64,000 nucleotides of DNA from Halapricum hydrolyticum (lineage in GTDB: Archaea > Halobacteriota > Halobacteria > Halobacteriales > Haloarculaceae). The notes under the pieces are model-generated. The model saw nothing but the letters and a program-made list of their open reading frames with translations, was not told where the DNA came from and ran no database searches. The position numbers and the translations under genes are program-made. Positions 16,487 through 26,673 of the stretch are shown in pieces (position 1 is the stretch's first letter; every line of letters starts with the position of its first letter). The stretch lies in assembly GCA_025517565.1 (NCBI GenBank), contig JAOPKD010000007.1:90905-154904 (forward strand), read 5' to 3'.

Positions 16487-17137
16487 ATGGACACGACGTG
16501 GCCGGGGCCAAGACACACGAATCAGCCGTTGGGAGGGCTCGGGTGCTGGGCCGGCGTAGCTGCCGTCGCCGTCGTGTTCGGCGCGTTCGCGGTCGCCATC
16601 GCGCTCTCGCCGTCGTTCGCGCTCGGGGCGAACGCACTGTCCGCTCTCGGCGACCGAACCCACCCGGCTGGGACGGCGGCGACGGCGGTGGCATTCAACG
16701 GCGGGCTGATCGTCGGCGGGGCACTCGGAGTGGTGTTTGCTATCGGACTTGCGCTTTCAGTCGACGGACTGCTCGCCCGGCTCGGGGCGTTCCTGTTCGG
16801 CGTGACCTCGACGTTTCTCTCCGCGATCGGCGTCTTTCCACAGGGGCACTCGCTACACTTTCCAGTCGCTTCGGGATTCTACATGCTGTTTTCCGCTTCC
16901 GTTCTGGTATTCGGTGCCGGGCAACTGCTCGTCGGCCGCCGTCGATCGGGAGCCGTCTCGATCGGGGCAGGGCTCGGAAACCTCGCCGTCTGGATGGTGT
17001 GGATCGGATCGGGTGGGCTCCGTCGGTCGGGGCTGGCCATCCCGGAACTCGCTGGCGCGATCTTCGTCGGGCTATGGGTACTCGTCCACGCTCGCCGGAT
17101 GCCATCTCCCGATAGACAGTCACAGCAACCAGGTTGA
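16487..17137 (+). CDS. DUF998-type integral membrane protein
   Basis: A 216-residue protein with six predicted helices and a compact N-terminal loop. ANALSALGDRTHP and IGVFPQGHSLHFPVA are the family-like motifs of DUF998, placed after the first and third helices. The ATG at 16487 is chosen because upstream sequence in the same frame runs through the opposite-strand gene and has no such character. The function is unknown; some relatives are proposed to be lipid-related, which cannot be tested here. Confidence 0.75.
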   Translation: MDTTWPGPRHTNQPLGGLGCWAGVAAVAVVFGAFAVAIALSPSFALGANALSALGDRTHPAGTAATAVAFNGGLIVGGALGVVFAIGLALSVDGLLARLGAFLFGVTSTFLSAIGVFPQGHSLHFPVASGFYMLFSASVLVFGAGQLLVGRRRSGAVSIGAGLGNLAVWMVWIGSGGLRRSGLAIPELAGAIFVGLWVLVHARRMPSPDRQSQQPG

Positions 17138-17193
17138 TACCTGCAAGTCGACGACGGAACCGTTTACTCCCAGCGGGGCAAACCAGGAAACAG

Positions 17194-18824
17194 ATGAACA
17201 AGTGGTATCGTCGAACGATCTATTCGCTCGCCGTCCTCGTGTCGATTATCGCCTTCTATGCCGTCGTCTATCATTACGGGATGGTCTATCTCGAAGGAGA
17301 GTCCAAGTCGTTCCTGCAGTCACTGGAAGTCGTCGTCCAGACGTTCACGACCACGGGCTTTGGCGAAGACGCGCCCTGGAGTACCGATCTCATGAACGCC
17401 CTCGTCATCGCAATGGACCTGACCGGCGTCATATTGGTCTTCCTGGCGCTGCCGGTGCTGATCTTTCCGCTGTTTGAGGAGGTGTTCTCGACGACGGTGC
17501 CGACCAGCGTCGAAGACGATCTCGCGGACCACGTGGTCGTCTGCGCGGACACGCCGCGAGCAGAGGTGTTGATCGACGAACTCGACTCCTGGGATGTCGA
17601 TCACGTCCTCGTTGAACCCGACCGAGGGACGGCCACCGACCGCTACGAGAGCGGGTACAACACGATCCACGAGGACCCGACGTCCGTCGCGGGGCTGCAA
17701 AGCGCGAACCTCGCAGACGCGCGCGCAATCGTCGCCGACGTCAGCGACGACGTGGATACGAGCATCGTTCTGACTGCTCAGGAGGTCAGCGAAGACGTAC
17801 AGATCGTCAGCGTCGTCGAAGACCCCGACCAGCGACGCTACCACGAGCTCGCCGGGGCCGACGCAGTACTGTCACCGCGACCGATCCTCGGTGAGAGTCT
17901 CGCCTCGAAGGTCACCACGAGCGTCCGGGCGAGCCTGAACGATGCCGTTGCCATCGTGATCTACAGATCGCCGAACTTCCAGTCGGGGCCAAGAGTCCGC
18001 TGGCAGGGACGACGCTCGCCGAGAGCAACATCCGCGAGGTGACCGGCGTCAACGTCATCGGCGCGTGGTTCTCCGGGGAGTTCGAGAGTCCGCCGTCCCC
18101 AGAGACGACGATCGACCGGGGGACGGTCCTGCTGGTGACGGGTCGCGCGGAACAGCTCACACGGCTTCGAGAGCGAACGCTCACGTCCGTCCGACGCTTC
18201 GACGGTGGGCGCGTCTTGCTCGTCGGGTACGGCCAGGTGGGCCAGCGGGTGGCAGAGTTGCTCGACGGACAGGGGATCCCGTATACGACCGTGGATCCGA
18301 TCGACCGGGAGGGCGTCGACGTGGTCGGCGACGCGACCGATCCCGAGACGCTCGAGGCCGCCCGGATTCACGACGCCAGGACGGTCCTACTGGCGATCCC
18401 TGACGACACCGCGTCAGAGTTCGTGACGCTCGTCGTCCGCGATCTCAGCCCCGAGGCGGAGATCATCGCTCGCGTCGAACAGGCCGAGAGCATCCAGAAG
18501 ATGTACCGCGCCGGGGCCGACTACGTGCTCGCGCTGGAGACCGTCACGGGTCGGATGATCGCCTCGACCATCCTCGAAGACGAAGACGTCATCTCGTTCG
18601 ACACCCAGATCGAGGTCGTTCAGACGGCGGCCCCGGCGATGGTCGGAAAAACGCTCCAGGAGGCGGACGTCAGGTCACGAACCGGCTGTACCGTCGTCGG
18701 CGTCGAACGCGACGGGGAGGTCCACACTGATCTCGGGTCGGATTTCCGGATCCAGAGCGGCGACGAGCTGATCGTCGTCGGTACCGACGAGGGGACGAAC
18801 CGGTTCACCGAAGAGTTCCGGTAG
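17194..18824 (+). pseudogene. Potassium channel with tandem RCK (TrkA-N/C) domains, frameshifted
   Basis: The 5' frame (17194-18042) encodes two helices around a pore loop with TTTGFGED (residues 52-59) as filter, then an RCK domain (from about residue 113). Near 17956-17959 the frame is lost: one G added (GTG GAT in place of GTGAT) restores LQIAELPVGAKSPLAGTTLA and the downstream frame, which continues with a second NAD-binding domain (VLLVGYGQVGQRVAEL) and a C-terminal RCK domain to 18824. The restored protein would be about 543 residues, normal for such ligand-gated channels. All other parts look intact, so this is either a recent mutation or a sequencing error. A GTG at 18039 could start an independent C-terminal protein. 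Confidence 0.8.
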
Positions 18825-18939
18825 GTCCGGAAGCGGCGGACACCCGGCCGGTGGACCGAACGCCTAAGAGCGTCTCACCCGATGGCCAGAGTATATCGGT
18901 ATCGACCAGCAAGGAGTGTGGCGCTTTCGGAGCTGAAGT

Positions 18940-19680
18940 ATGACTGCCATCGACACCACCGACCTCCGGATGGAGTTCGGGGACGTGACGGCGCTGGAAG
19001 ACCTGAATCTGACCGTCGACGACGGCGAACTATTCGGGTTGCTGGGCCCGAACGGCTCCGGCAAGACGACGACGATCGAGATCCTGACCGGCCAGCGGCG
19101 ACCGACGAGCGGGTCCGCGACTGTGCTGGGCGTCGATCCGGTCGAGCGGCCGCTCGACGTGCGATCGCGGATCGGCATTCTCCCCGAGCGAGAGGATCCA
19201 CCGAGTTTCCTCACGCCGCGAGAGTATCTCGAGTTCGCCGCGGAGATCCGCGGTCTCGAGGACGCCCAGGATCGGATCGGTGAGTGGGCGGCGAAGCTGT
19301 CCTTCGAGGACAAACTCGACACGCTGGCGACCAACCTCTCGGAGGGCGAACGCCAGCGCGTCATGCTCGCGCAGGCGTTTTTCCACGAGCCGTCGCTGGT
19401 CTTCATCGACGAACCGCTGGTCAATCTCGACCCGATCCTGCAGGAGGAAGTCAAAGACCACCTGCAAGCCTACTGTGAGGCGGGCAACACGCTCTTTCTC
19501 TCGACGCACTTCGTCGACGTCGCCGAAGAGCTCTGTACGCAGGTCGGTATCCTCAGGGCGGGGCAGTTACTGGGGACGACCGATCCGCGGACACTCGAAA
19601 GTGAGCAGTCGCTGCTCGAATACTTCCTCTCGACGGTCGAAGGTGACAAACCAGAGGCGGTTCCGACGATCGGGAGGTGA
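18940..19680 (+). CDS. ABC transporter ATP-binding protein
   Basis: A 246-residue ATPase with Walker A GPNGSGKTT (about residues 36-44), signature LSEGERQR, and Walker B LVFIDEPLVNLD, then the switch His in LFLSTHFVD. The Q-loop region is ILPEREDPPSFLTPREYL, as in drug or Nod-type exporters with DUF4162-like relatives. It overlaps the next gene by 4 bp (GTGA), so the two are translationally linked and form one exporter. The substrate is unknown. Confidence 0.93.
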   Translation: MTAIDTTDLRMEFGDVTALEDLNLTVDDGELFGLLGPNGSGKTTTIEILTGQRRPTSGSATVLGVDPVERPLDVRSRIGILPEREDPPSFLTPREYLEFAAEIRGLEDAQDRIGEWAAKLSFEDKLDTLATNLSEGERQRVMLAQAFFHEPSLVFIDEPLVNLDPILQEEVKDHLQAYCEAGNTLFLSTHFVDVAEELCTQVGILRAGQLLGTTDPRTLESEQSLLEYFLSTVEGDKPEAVPTIGR

Positions 19681-21083
19681 CTGCCGTGGGAATCTTGCGC
19701 GCCATGATCGTCGAAGAGTGGCGGCTGCACGTCGACCTCTTCGGCGGGCGTCGATTCGGAGCGTTCCCGGTGGGTATCGCGGCGATCGCAGCCGGGGCGT
19801 TCTGGCTGCTATCGGCGATCGGAACGGAAACCTCGACGATCGCCGCCGGGTTGCACGTTCTGGTCGGCTTTTTCGGGCTCCAGGTCGGGACGATCGGGCT
19901 CGTCGGTCGGGACGCGATGCGCGACGTGCTCGGTGACGTGACGCTTCTGGTGTTCAGTTCCCGGACGCTCCCGGTGTCGTGGCGACGGTTGCTCGCGGCT
20001 TTCCTGCTGAAGGACGTGCTGTACTACTCGGGACTGTTCCTGGCCCCGATCGCGCTGGCGTACGCACCGCTGGCGCTGACGACGGGGGAGGGAGCTCTGG
20101 CAGTCCTGTCGCTGTGGGTGACCCTGGCAGGAACCTTCGCGCTCGGCGTCGGGTTGAGTCTGACGCTGGTCGGACTCGCGAGCCATCACGGCGCACTCGC
20201 GCTGGCGGTCGCCGCGCTGGCGAGCGGTACCGTGCTTGTGATCGGCGTCGATCCGGTCGCCCTGACGCCGTACGGGGCTTTCGTCGATCCGACGTTCGCC
20301 ACGGCCACGGCCGGGTTCGCGCCGACGCTGGTCGTCTCCGTGCTGGGCGTCGCCCTGTTCGAACCCGTCGAGCGGACCGACGGTCGCCAGCGGATCGGCC
20401 CCCTGTCGAGGTATGCGCAGGCGATCCCGGACGAGACGGGCATCGCCCGCCGAACGGTGCTGTCGGTCGCGCGATCGAGCGGCTCAGTCTGGAAGGTCGT
20501 CTTCTCGATGGGGGTACTGGTCGTCGTCGTGGTCGCGTTGCTCTCGGAGCTGGCTCGCGTGACCGTCCTCGAGCCGCACTTCGGGCTCGCGCTGGGGACC
20601 TTCCTCGGCCTAGGCGGGTTCACGACCTACGCCTGGCTCACGCAGTTCGAGGATCCGCGGGAGACGCTCCGCTATCCGGTGACGACCGGCCAGGTGTTCG
20701 CGAGCAAGCGACGGGCGTACCTGGCGCTGCTCCTTCCGGCTGGCTTGCTGTATATCGTCGTCGCGGCGCTGTGGCTCCCGCTCGCGGAGTTGCTCGTCGC
20801 CGTCGTCGTCTTTCCGGGCGTCGCGGTCTACGTCTTCGGGTTGACCGCGTTCGTCGCCGGACTCTCGCCCACGGAGTTGCTGTTCGACACGCCGCGGTTT
20901 GCAGCGTTCGGCGCGGGACTGGCCGTCGTTGCGGTACCGCTGCTGGTCGCGGCGCTGGCGTCGACGGCAGCACCGACAGTCACTATTGCCGTCGGTATCG
21001 GACTCGCCACACTCTCGGGACTGGGCGGCATCGTCCTCGCTCGCCGTGCCGGGCCGCGATGGGAAAAACGACTCCGTGCCTAG
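19677..21083 (+). CDS. ABC transporter permease
   Basis: A 468-residue membrane protein with ten to twelve hydrophobic segments, starting with a GTG that overlaps the stop of the ATPase gene. The N-terminus (MIVEEWRLHVDLFGGRRFGAFP) is cytoplasmic, the typical layout of ABC-2 exporters in haloarchaea. No substrate-specific motif is seen. The protein runs to 21083 and ends five bases before the convergent dnaJ. Confidence 0.85.
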   Translation: MTAVGILRAMIVEEWRLHVDLFGGRRFGAFPVGIAAIAAGAFWLLSAIGTETSTIAAGLHVLVGFFGLQVGTIGLVGRDAMRDVLGDVTLLVFSSRTLPVSWRRLLAAFLLKDVLYYSGLFLAPIALAYAPLALTTGEGALAVLSLWVTLAGTFALGVGLSLTLVGLASHHGALALAVAALASGTVLVIGVDPVALTPYGAFVDPTFATATAGFAPTLVVSVLGVALFEPVERTDGRQRIGPLSRYAQAIPDETGIARRTVLSVARSSGSVWKVVFSMGVLVVVVVALLSELARVTVLEPHFGLALGTFLGLGGFTTYAWLTQFEDPRETLRYPVTTGQVFASKRRAYLALLLPAGLLYIVVAALWLPLAELLVAVVVFPGVAVYVFGLTAFVAGLSPTELLFDTPRFAAFGAGLAVVAVPLLVAALASTAAPTVTIAVGIGLATLSGLGGIVLARRAGPRWEKRLRA

Positions 21084-21088
21084 GCCCG

Positions 21089-22231
21089 TCAGATAGAGTT
21101 CTTCAGTTTCTCGAAGAAGCCCTCGTCGACGCTGATTTCCTCGTCGCTGGCCTCGGCGAACGCCTCCAGGGCTTCGCGCTGTTCGCTGTTCAGTTCTTCG
21201 GGCGTGTACACCTGCACGGTCACGTAGAGATCGCCGTGGCCGCGCCGACGCAGGTGTGGCATCCCCTTGCCTTCGAGCCGGAACGTCTCGCCGCTCTGGG
21301 TACCGGACGGAATCTCGAACTCGATGTCCCCGTCCAGCGTCGGCACTTCGATCGTGTCCCCGAAGACCGCTTGCGGGAACGAGATCGGCTCTCGCCGGTT
21401 GAGGTCGTCGCCGTCGCGTTCGAACTCGGGGTGGTCGCGGATCGACACGTCGATCAGCAGGTCGCCGTTCGGCCCGCCGTTCTCGCCGGGGGCGCCCTCC
21501 CGTTCCATCCGGAGCGTCTGGCCGTCCTGGATGCCGGCGGGGATCTCGACGGTGAGCGTTGCCTCGTTGCGGACGACCCCATCGCCGCCGCAGGTCGAAC
21601 AGGTCTCCTCGTAGAGCGTCCCCTCGCCGCCACAGCGCCGACAGGTCGTCGTCTGCTGGACGCGTCCCATCGGCGTCTGCTGGACCTGCGTGACCTGTCC
21701 GCGCCCGTTACATTCGGGGCAGGTCTGGCTGTCTGCGTCCGGTGGGTGGCCGTTGCCGCTGCAGTCCGGACAGGTTTCGGGCCGGCGGATCGTCACCTGC
21801 TTTTCGGCTCCCTCGTAGGCTTCTTCGAGGTCGATCTCGAGCGTCGTTTTCAGGTCCTGGCCCTGGCGCGGACGGTTGCTGTCGCGACGCCGACGACGGC
21901 CACCGCCGAAGAACTGGTCGAAGATGTCCTCCATGTTGAACCCGCCGCCGAAGGGATCGCCGCGGCCGCCGCGGCCGCCACCACCGTCGAATCCGCCCCG
22001 CTTTTCGGCCTGCTCGAATCGCTCGTGGCCCATCTGGTCGTAGGCGCGGCGCTTCTCTTCGTCGGTCAGGACCTCTTTGGCCTTCTTGACTTGCTTGAAC
22101 TTCTCTTCCGCGTCGGGGTCGTCGCTCACGTCGGGGTGATACTCGCGTGCCTTCTTTCGGTAGGCCTCCTGGATCTCCTCCTCGCTGGCGTCGCGTGAGA
22201 CCCCGAGTATGTCGTAGAAATCCTCGCTCAT
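21089..22231 (-). CDS. dnaJ: Chaperone DnaJ
   Basis: A 380-residue type I J-protein that delivers clients to DnaK and stimulates its ATPase. The J domain has HPD in REYHPDVSDD, followed by a Gly/Phe-rich stretch (GGFDGGGGRGGRGDPFGGGF), four zinc knuckles (CPDCSGNG, CPECNGRG, CRRCGGEG, CSTCGGDG) and C-terminal client-binding domains. The ATG at 22231 gives MSEDFYDILGVSRDASEE, the standard start. The gene is separated from dnaK (26840) by four genes in opposite orientation. Confidence 0.97.
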   Translation of the reverse strand: MSEDFYDILGVSRDASEEEIQEAYRKKAREYHPDVSDDPDAEEKFKQVKKAKEVLTDEEKRRAYDQMGHERFEQAEKRGGFDGGGGRGGRGDPFGGGFNMEDIFDQFFGGGRRRRRDSNRPRQGQDLKTTLEIDLEEAYEGAEKQVTIRRPETCPDCSGNGHPPDADSQTCPECNGRGQVTQVQQTPMGRVQQTTTCRRCGGEGTLYEETCSTCGGDGVVRNEATLTVEIPAGIQDGQTLRMEREGAPGENGGPNGDLLIDVSIRDHPEFERDGDDLNRREPISFPQAVFGDTIEVPTLDGDIEFEIPSGTQSGETFRLEGKGMPHLRRRGHGDLYVTVQVYTPEELNSEQREALEAFAEASDEEISVDEGFFEKLKNSI

Positions 22232-22379
22232 TCGTTATCGCTGGGTAATCGGTTGAGACACTTCAAAAGCCCGGGTCCGGCCGGACCGACGGCATCTGCT
22301 CCGTGGACGGACAGGACTACGCCCGGACGGCAGCCGATGAGTGTGCTTTTACCTCCGGACACCCCACCCACGGGCAAGA

Positions 22380-22712
22380 ATGCCCTTCGTCACGAAACTC
22401 ACCTTCGAGAGCGGGGATCGCCATCTCCTCGAGGAGGTCGTCAGGGAGATCAAGGCCGACGCCGCACGGAAGGGCGTCGAACACAAAGGCCCCCATCCGC
22501 AGCCGCCCGACGACATTCGCGTCCCGCAGTCGAAGACGCTGCTCGACACCGGCGGCGAGTTCGACGCCTGGAACTACACCGTCTACACCCGAACGATCGA
22601 GATCGTCGGCCACGACGAGTTCGCCCGGTCGGTCGCCGGCCGCGATCTGCCCGCCGCGATCTCCGTCGAAGTCGAAGTCGAACAGCGGCGGGGCCAGGGA
22701 CACGGCGACTGA
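22380..22712 (+). CDS. uS10-like protein (ribosomal S10 paralogue)
   Basis: A 110-residue protein of the uS10/mL48 fold. KGPHPQPPDDIRVPQSKTLL and the end of the domain around WNYTVYTRTIEIVGHDEFA correspond to the S10 loop and last strands. The ATG at 22380 (MPFVTKLTFESGDRH) is the family-like start. The usual S10 gene lies beside EF-1-alpha in archaea; none is here, so this is likely the second haloarchaeal copy. It may bind rRNA or serve as a stand-in; no test is possible from sequence. Confidence 0.75.
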   Translation: MPFVTKLTFESGDRHLLEEVVREIKADAARKGVEHKGPHPQPPDDIRVPQSKTLLDTGGEFDAWNYTVYTRTIEIVGHDEFARSVAGRDLPAAISVEVEVEQRRGQGHGD

Positions 22713-22879
22713 TTGAGTTCACAAGCATCGATTTTGCAGGTGAGATCCAGGCCGCTATCCTGGATTCCGTCGTGACGTCACAGCCGGCTGTATAAAGCGA
22801 GAGGGCGGCTCCGTCGTGACCCCACCGAAACCTTCGCCTTACAGATCTTATAACTTCGCCGAGCACGTACCGCTCGCGT

Positions 22880-24031
22880 ATGGTCGAGACGATCACCGCC
22901 AGTCAATTGCGCGACTGGATCGACGCCGGCGAGTCGTTCGAGCTGCTCGATACACGTCCGGAGGACAGTTTCGACGCCTGGCACATCCAGGACGCGATCC
23001 AGTACACCTACAAGCCCGATTTCGAGTTCGACGCCGGCGAATTCCGGGAGGCAACGGGCCTGTCGAGCGAGGACGAGGTCGTGACGATCTGCGCGAAGGG
23101 GATCTCCTCACACGATCTGGCGACCCAGCTCGAGGACAGCGGCTTCGAGGACGTCACCGTCGTCGAGGACGGCATGGAGGGCTGGAGCGAGGTCTACGAC
23201 GTCGTCGAGATCCCGACTGCGGGCGATCTCGAGGTACTCCAGTTCCAGCGACGCGCGAAGGGATGTCTGAGCTATCTGATCGCCGATCCGGCCGCCGAGG
23301 TCGCCGCCGTGGTCGATCCGACCCGCCACGTCGACCAGTTCGCCTCGGCCGCCTCGGAGCGTGGCTACTCCATCGAACACGTCTTCGACACCCACGTCCA
23401 CGCCGACCACGTCTCCGGTGGCCGGGAACTGGCCGAGTACGTCGGTGCGACCTATTACCTCGGGGCCGACGCGGTCGATCGCGGCGTCACCGACGACTAC
23501 GAACCCCTGGAACGCAACGAGGTCGTCACGGTCGGCGAGCACGATCTCAAAGCCGTCCCGTCGCCCGGACACACCTCCGAGATCGTGAGTTACCTGCTCG
23601 ACGACGAGGCAGTGCTGACCGGCGACACCCTGTTCGTGGATTCGGTCGGCCGGACAGAACTCCAGTTCGGTGACGGCGACGCCGACACCGGCGCACAGCG
23701 GCTGTACGATTCGCTCCACCGCACGCTGCTCGCGGAACCCGACTCGATCACGGTGTTGCCCGGTCACTTCGCCGTCGGCGCCGACGGGTCGACCGACGTG
23801 ACGTCCGGCGAGCCCGTCTGTTCGACTATCGGCGACGTCCGGACAGAACTGGATCTCCTGTCCGTCGATCGCGACGCGTTCGTGCGTCGGCTCACGGACT
23901 CGCTGCCGGAGAAGCCGCCGAACTACGAGGAGATCATCGCCATCAACGCGGGTCGGAACGAACCCGAAGACGAGGCGGCGGCAACGGAACTGGAGCTCGG
24001 CCCCAACAACTGCGCGGCGAGCGGGGACTGA
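22880..24031 (+). CDS. Rhodanese-metallo-beta-lactamase fusion, sulfur metabolism
   Basis: A 383-residue two-domain protein. Residues 1-110 form a rhodanese domain with the active Cys in TICAKGISS. From about residue 125 a metallo-beta-lactamase-fold hydrolase follows, with the metal motif THVHADHVSGG, then GHTSEIVSYL, TGDTLFVDSVGR and PGHF. This layout matches persulfide dioxygenase-like enzymes, where rhodanese passes persulfide sulfur for oxidation; the order here is rhodanese first. The C-terminal tail is acidic and ends LGPNNCAASGD. It starts after a TATA-like CTTATAACTT at about 22845-22856. Confidence 0.85.
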   Translation: MVETITASQLRDWIDAGESFELLDTRPEDSFDAWHIQDAIQYTYKPDFEFDAGEFREATGLSSEDEVVTICAKGISSHDLATQLEDSGFEDVTVVEDGMEGWSEVYDVVEIPTAGDLEVLQFQRRAKGCLSYLIADPAAEVAAVVDPTRHVDQFASAASERGYSIEHVFDTHVHADHVSGGRELAEYVGATYYLGADAVDRGVTDDYEPLERNEVVTVGEHDLKAVPSPGHTSEIVSYLLDDEAVLTGDTLFVDSVGRTELQFGDGDADTGAQRLYDSLHRTLLAEPDSITVLPGHFAVGADGSTDVTSGEPVCSTIGDVRTELDLLSVDRDAFVRRLTDSLPEKPPNYEEIIAINAGRNEPEDEAAATELELGPNNCAASGD

Positions 24032-24053
24032 ACGTGACGGTCGTCTCTCTCGG

Positions 24054-25133
24054 ATGAGCACAGACGCAACGACGCTCGCCCGGCGGCTGGTCGCGACGCC
24101 GAGCCACGACGATCCTGACGAGGTCGGATCGCTGCTCGAATCCTGGCTCCGCGAGCACACGGACGCGACCGTCGAACGCGACGAGGTCGGGAACGTCTTC
24201 GCTCGCCGTGGCGGCGGAGACTGCTCGCTCGCGCTCGTCGGCCACCACGACGTCGTCCCGCCGGATCCCGGCCAGCAGGACGAGTCCGGATACGTCGTCG
24301 AGGAGCGCGACGGGCGGCTGTTCGGCCGTGGTAGTGCCGACATGAAGGGATCGCTGGCGGCGATGGCCTGTGCGTTTCGTGACAGCGACCCCGCCGGCGA
24401 ACTCGTCTTCGCGTCGTTCGTCGGCGAGGAACAAGGCGGTACCGGCTGTCGAGCGGCGATCCGGGACGGGTTCGCCCCCGAGTACGCGGTCGTCGGTGAA
24501 GGCTCGACGGGCTACTCCGCCCCGGGCGTGACCGACGTCGCGGTCGCCCACAAGGGACGGCGTGCGAGCACGATCACGGCACGGGGGACGGCGGCTCACG
24601 CCAGCGAGCCCGGTGCTGGTACGAACGCTATCTACCGCGCGACCGACGCCGTCGACGTGATCCGGGGACTGTCCACTCCGGAGACAACAGTGCGAGGGAA
24701 GCGCGTACAGGGGAGCCTCGAAGTCACCGAGATCCACGGGGGAGACGCCTGGAACATGATCCCGGACCGGTGTACGGTGACCGTCGACGAGCGGACCGTC
24801 CCCGGCGAACGGGCCGGACTTGAGACGGTCGAGTTGATCGAAGGCGTCACCTGGTCGGTCGAACAGGATCTGCCCCCGATGGCCTGCCGGGACGAACGGT
24901 TCGCCGCCGTCGCGCTGGCGGTCGCACAGGCGATTCAGGACGGTGACCCGGAACACGTGGTCAAACCACACGCGACCGACGCGGGCTGGCTCGCCGCTGA
25001 AGCCGACACGCAGACGCTCGTGATCGGCGCCGCCGAGCCAGGTCAGGCCCACACAGCAGACGAAAGCGTCTCGACCGCCGCTCTGGAGCGCTGCCAGCGA
25101 CTCTACCGGACGCTCGCCGAGCGGTTTCCGTGA
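24054..25133 (+). CDS. M20-family metallopeptidase / deacylase
   Basis: A 359-residue zinc hydrolase of the ArgE/DapE/carboxypeptidase G2 type. Metal-site motifs are VGHHDVVPPD, FGRGSADMKGS and VGEEQGGTGC, with a C-terminal His in EPGQAHTADESV. The dimerisation lid between is present, with GTAAHASEPGAG. Substrate could be N-acylated amino acids or a short peptide; nothing nearby specifies the pathway. It lies 22 bp after the rhodanese fusion and 37 bp before the M32 peptidase, possibly in one transcript. Confidence 0.88.
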   Translation: MSTDATTLARRLVATPSHDDPDEVGSLLESWLREHTDATVERDEVGNVFARRGGGDCSLALVGHHDVVPPDPGQQDESGYVVEERDGRLFGRGSADMKGSLAAMACAFRDSDPAGELVFASFVGEEQGGTGCRAAIRDGFAPEYAVVGEGSTGYSAPGVTDVAVAHKGRRASTITARGTAAHASEPGAGTNAIYRATDAVDVIRGLSTPETTVRGKRVQGSLEVTEIHGGDAWNMIPDRCTVTVDERTVPGERAGLETVELIEGVTWSVEQDLPPMACRDERFAAVALAVAQAIQDGDPEHVVKPHATDAGWLAAEADTQTLVIGAAEPGQAHTADESVSTAALERCQRLYRTLAERFP

Positions 25134-25170
25134 CCCCGAATACTTTATCGCCGCGGTCGTATGCCCGGCC

Positions 25171-26673
25171 ATGTCAGCGGACACACCACAGGCATACGAC
25201 GACCTTCTCGAAGCGTATCGTCGGGTCAGCAATCTCGAATCTGCCGTCGGCGTCCTCTCCTGGGACCAGCAGGTGACGATGCCGGACGGCGGCGCGCCGG
25301 CACGGAGCCGACAGCTGTCGACGCTGTCCGGACTCCGACACGAACTGCTGACCGACGACGAGGTCGCCGACGCGCTCGACGCCGCCGCCGAAGCCGACCT
25401 GAACGACGAACAGCAGGCAGTCGTCCGCGAGATACGGCGCGAACACGAGCGCGCCGCGGCGGTTCCCCGGGAGCTGATCGAGCAGATAAGCGCGAAGTCC
25501 TCCGAAGCACTCGAAGTCTGGGAGTCCGCGAAGGCCGAGTCGGACTTCTCGCAGTTCGCGCCCATACTGGAGGAACTGGTCGAGCTGCGCCGCGAGTACG
25601 CCGCCGAGATCGATCCCGATCGCGACCCCTACGCCGTCCTCTTCGAGGAGTACGAGCCCTATCTCGGACTGGAGACGGCCGAGGAAGTGCTCGAACAGCT
25701 CCGCGAGGAACTCGTCCCGCTGATCGACGCCGTCGGCGACAGCGACGTCACGCTCCCGGATCCGTTCGCGGACGGGACGTACTCCGAGCAGGCACAGGAA
25801 GAGCTCTCGCGAGAGATCCTCACCGATCTGGGATACGACTGGGAGCGCGGGCGACTGGACACCTCGAGCCATCCGTTCACCTCGGGCAACCAGTTCGACT
25901 GCCGGGTCACTACACGATTCCTCGAAGACGATCCGCTGAGCGCGCTCACGGCGACGATCCACGAGTTCGGTCACGCCTTCTACAGCCTCGGCCTTCCGCA
26001 GGAAGAGTACGGGACGCCGCTGGGGTCGTCACGCAACCTCAGCGTCCACGAGTCCCAGTCGCGCCTCTGGGAGAACCACGTCGGCCGCAGCCGCCCGTTC
26101 TGGGAGCTGATCGAAGAGGACGTTCGCGGGGCCTTCGACGGGCTCGAGGATGTCGACGGAGAGGCGTTCTACCGGGCCGCGAACCGCGTCTACGACGACA
26201 ACCTCATCCGCGTCGACGCGGACGAGCTTACCTATCACATGCACATCGTCGTCCGCTTCGAGATCGAGCGCGACCTCGTCAACGGCGACCTGGACGTCGA
26301 AGACGTCCCCGAGGTGTGGAACGACAAGTACGAGCAGTACCTGGGTGTCCGGCCCGAAAACGACGCCGAGGGAGCGCTGCAGGACATCCACTGGAGCCAC
26401 GGCAACTTCGGGTACTTCCCGACGTACACGCTGGGCAGCGTCATGGCGGCCCAGCTCTACGCGGCTGCAGAGGACGACCTCGGCGACCTGGACGAGGCGA
26501 TCCACGAAGGCGAGTTCGAGGACCTCCAGACGTGGCTCCGAGAGAACGTCCACCGCCACGGTGCGCGGTACACGACAGATGAACTCGTTGAACTCGCGAC
26601 CGGCGAGTCCTACACCGCCGATTACTTCCTTGACTACGTGACAGAGAAGTACAGCGAGCTGTACGAGCTGTGA
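25171..26673 (+). CDS. Carboxypeptidase M32 (Taq type)
   Basis: A 500-residue metal carboxypeptidase. The zinc motif HEFGH lies near residue 263 in TIHEFGHAFYSLGL, followed by the family-typical GTPLGSSRNLSVHESQSRLWEN, where the second Glu ligand sits, and DELTYHMHIVVRFEIERDL. The N-terminal part (SWDQQVTMPDGGAPARSRQL) is also typical of M32. It cleaves C-terminal residues from peptides in the cytoplasm. The length is normal. It is followed by dnaK. Confidence 0.95.
   Translation: MSADTPQAYDDLLEAYRRVSNLESAVGVLSWDQQVTMPDGGAPARSRQLSTLSGLRHELLTDDEVADALDAAAEADLNDEQQAVVREIRREHERAAAVPRELIEQISAKSSEALEVWESAKAESDFSQFAPILEELVELRREYAAEIDPDRDPYAVLFEEYEPYLGLETAEEVLEQLREELVPLIDAVGDSDVTLPDPFADGTYSEQAQEELSREILTDLGYDWERGRLDTSSHPFTSGNQFDCRVTTRFLEDDPLSALTATIHEFGHAFYSLGLPQEEYGTPLGSSRNLSVHESQSRLWENHVGRSRPFWELIEEDVRGAFDGLEDVDGEAFYRAANRVYDDNLIRVDADELTYHMHIVVRFEIERDLVNGDLDVEDVPEVWNDKYEQYLGVRPENDAEGALQDIHWSHGNFGYFPTYTLGSVMAAQLYAAAEDDLGDLDEAIHEGEFEDLQTWLRENVHRHGARYTTDELVELATGESYTADYFLDYVTEKYSELYEL

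Noticed and set aside
15614..17137. 507-codon reading of the DUF998 gene
   Set aside because: The N-terminal 290 residues run antisense to the DUF2064-like gene and cover the promoter; the real start is 16487.
19979..22198. 739-codon frame across the ABC permease and dnaJ
   Set aside because: Arg-rich first half in another frame of the permease and antisense to dnaJ; both real genes are well supported.
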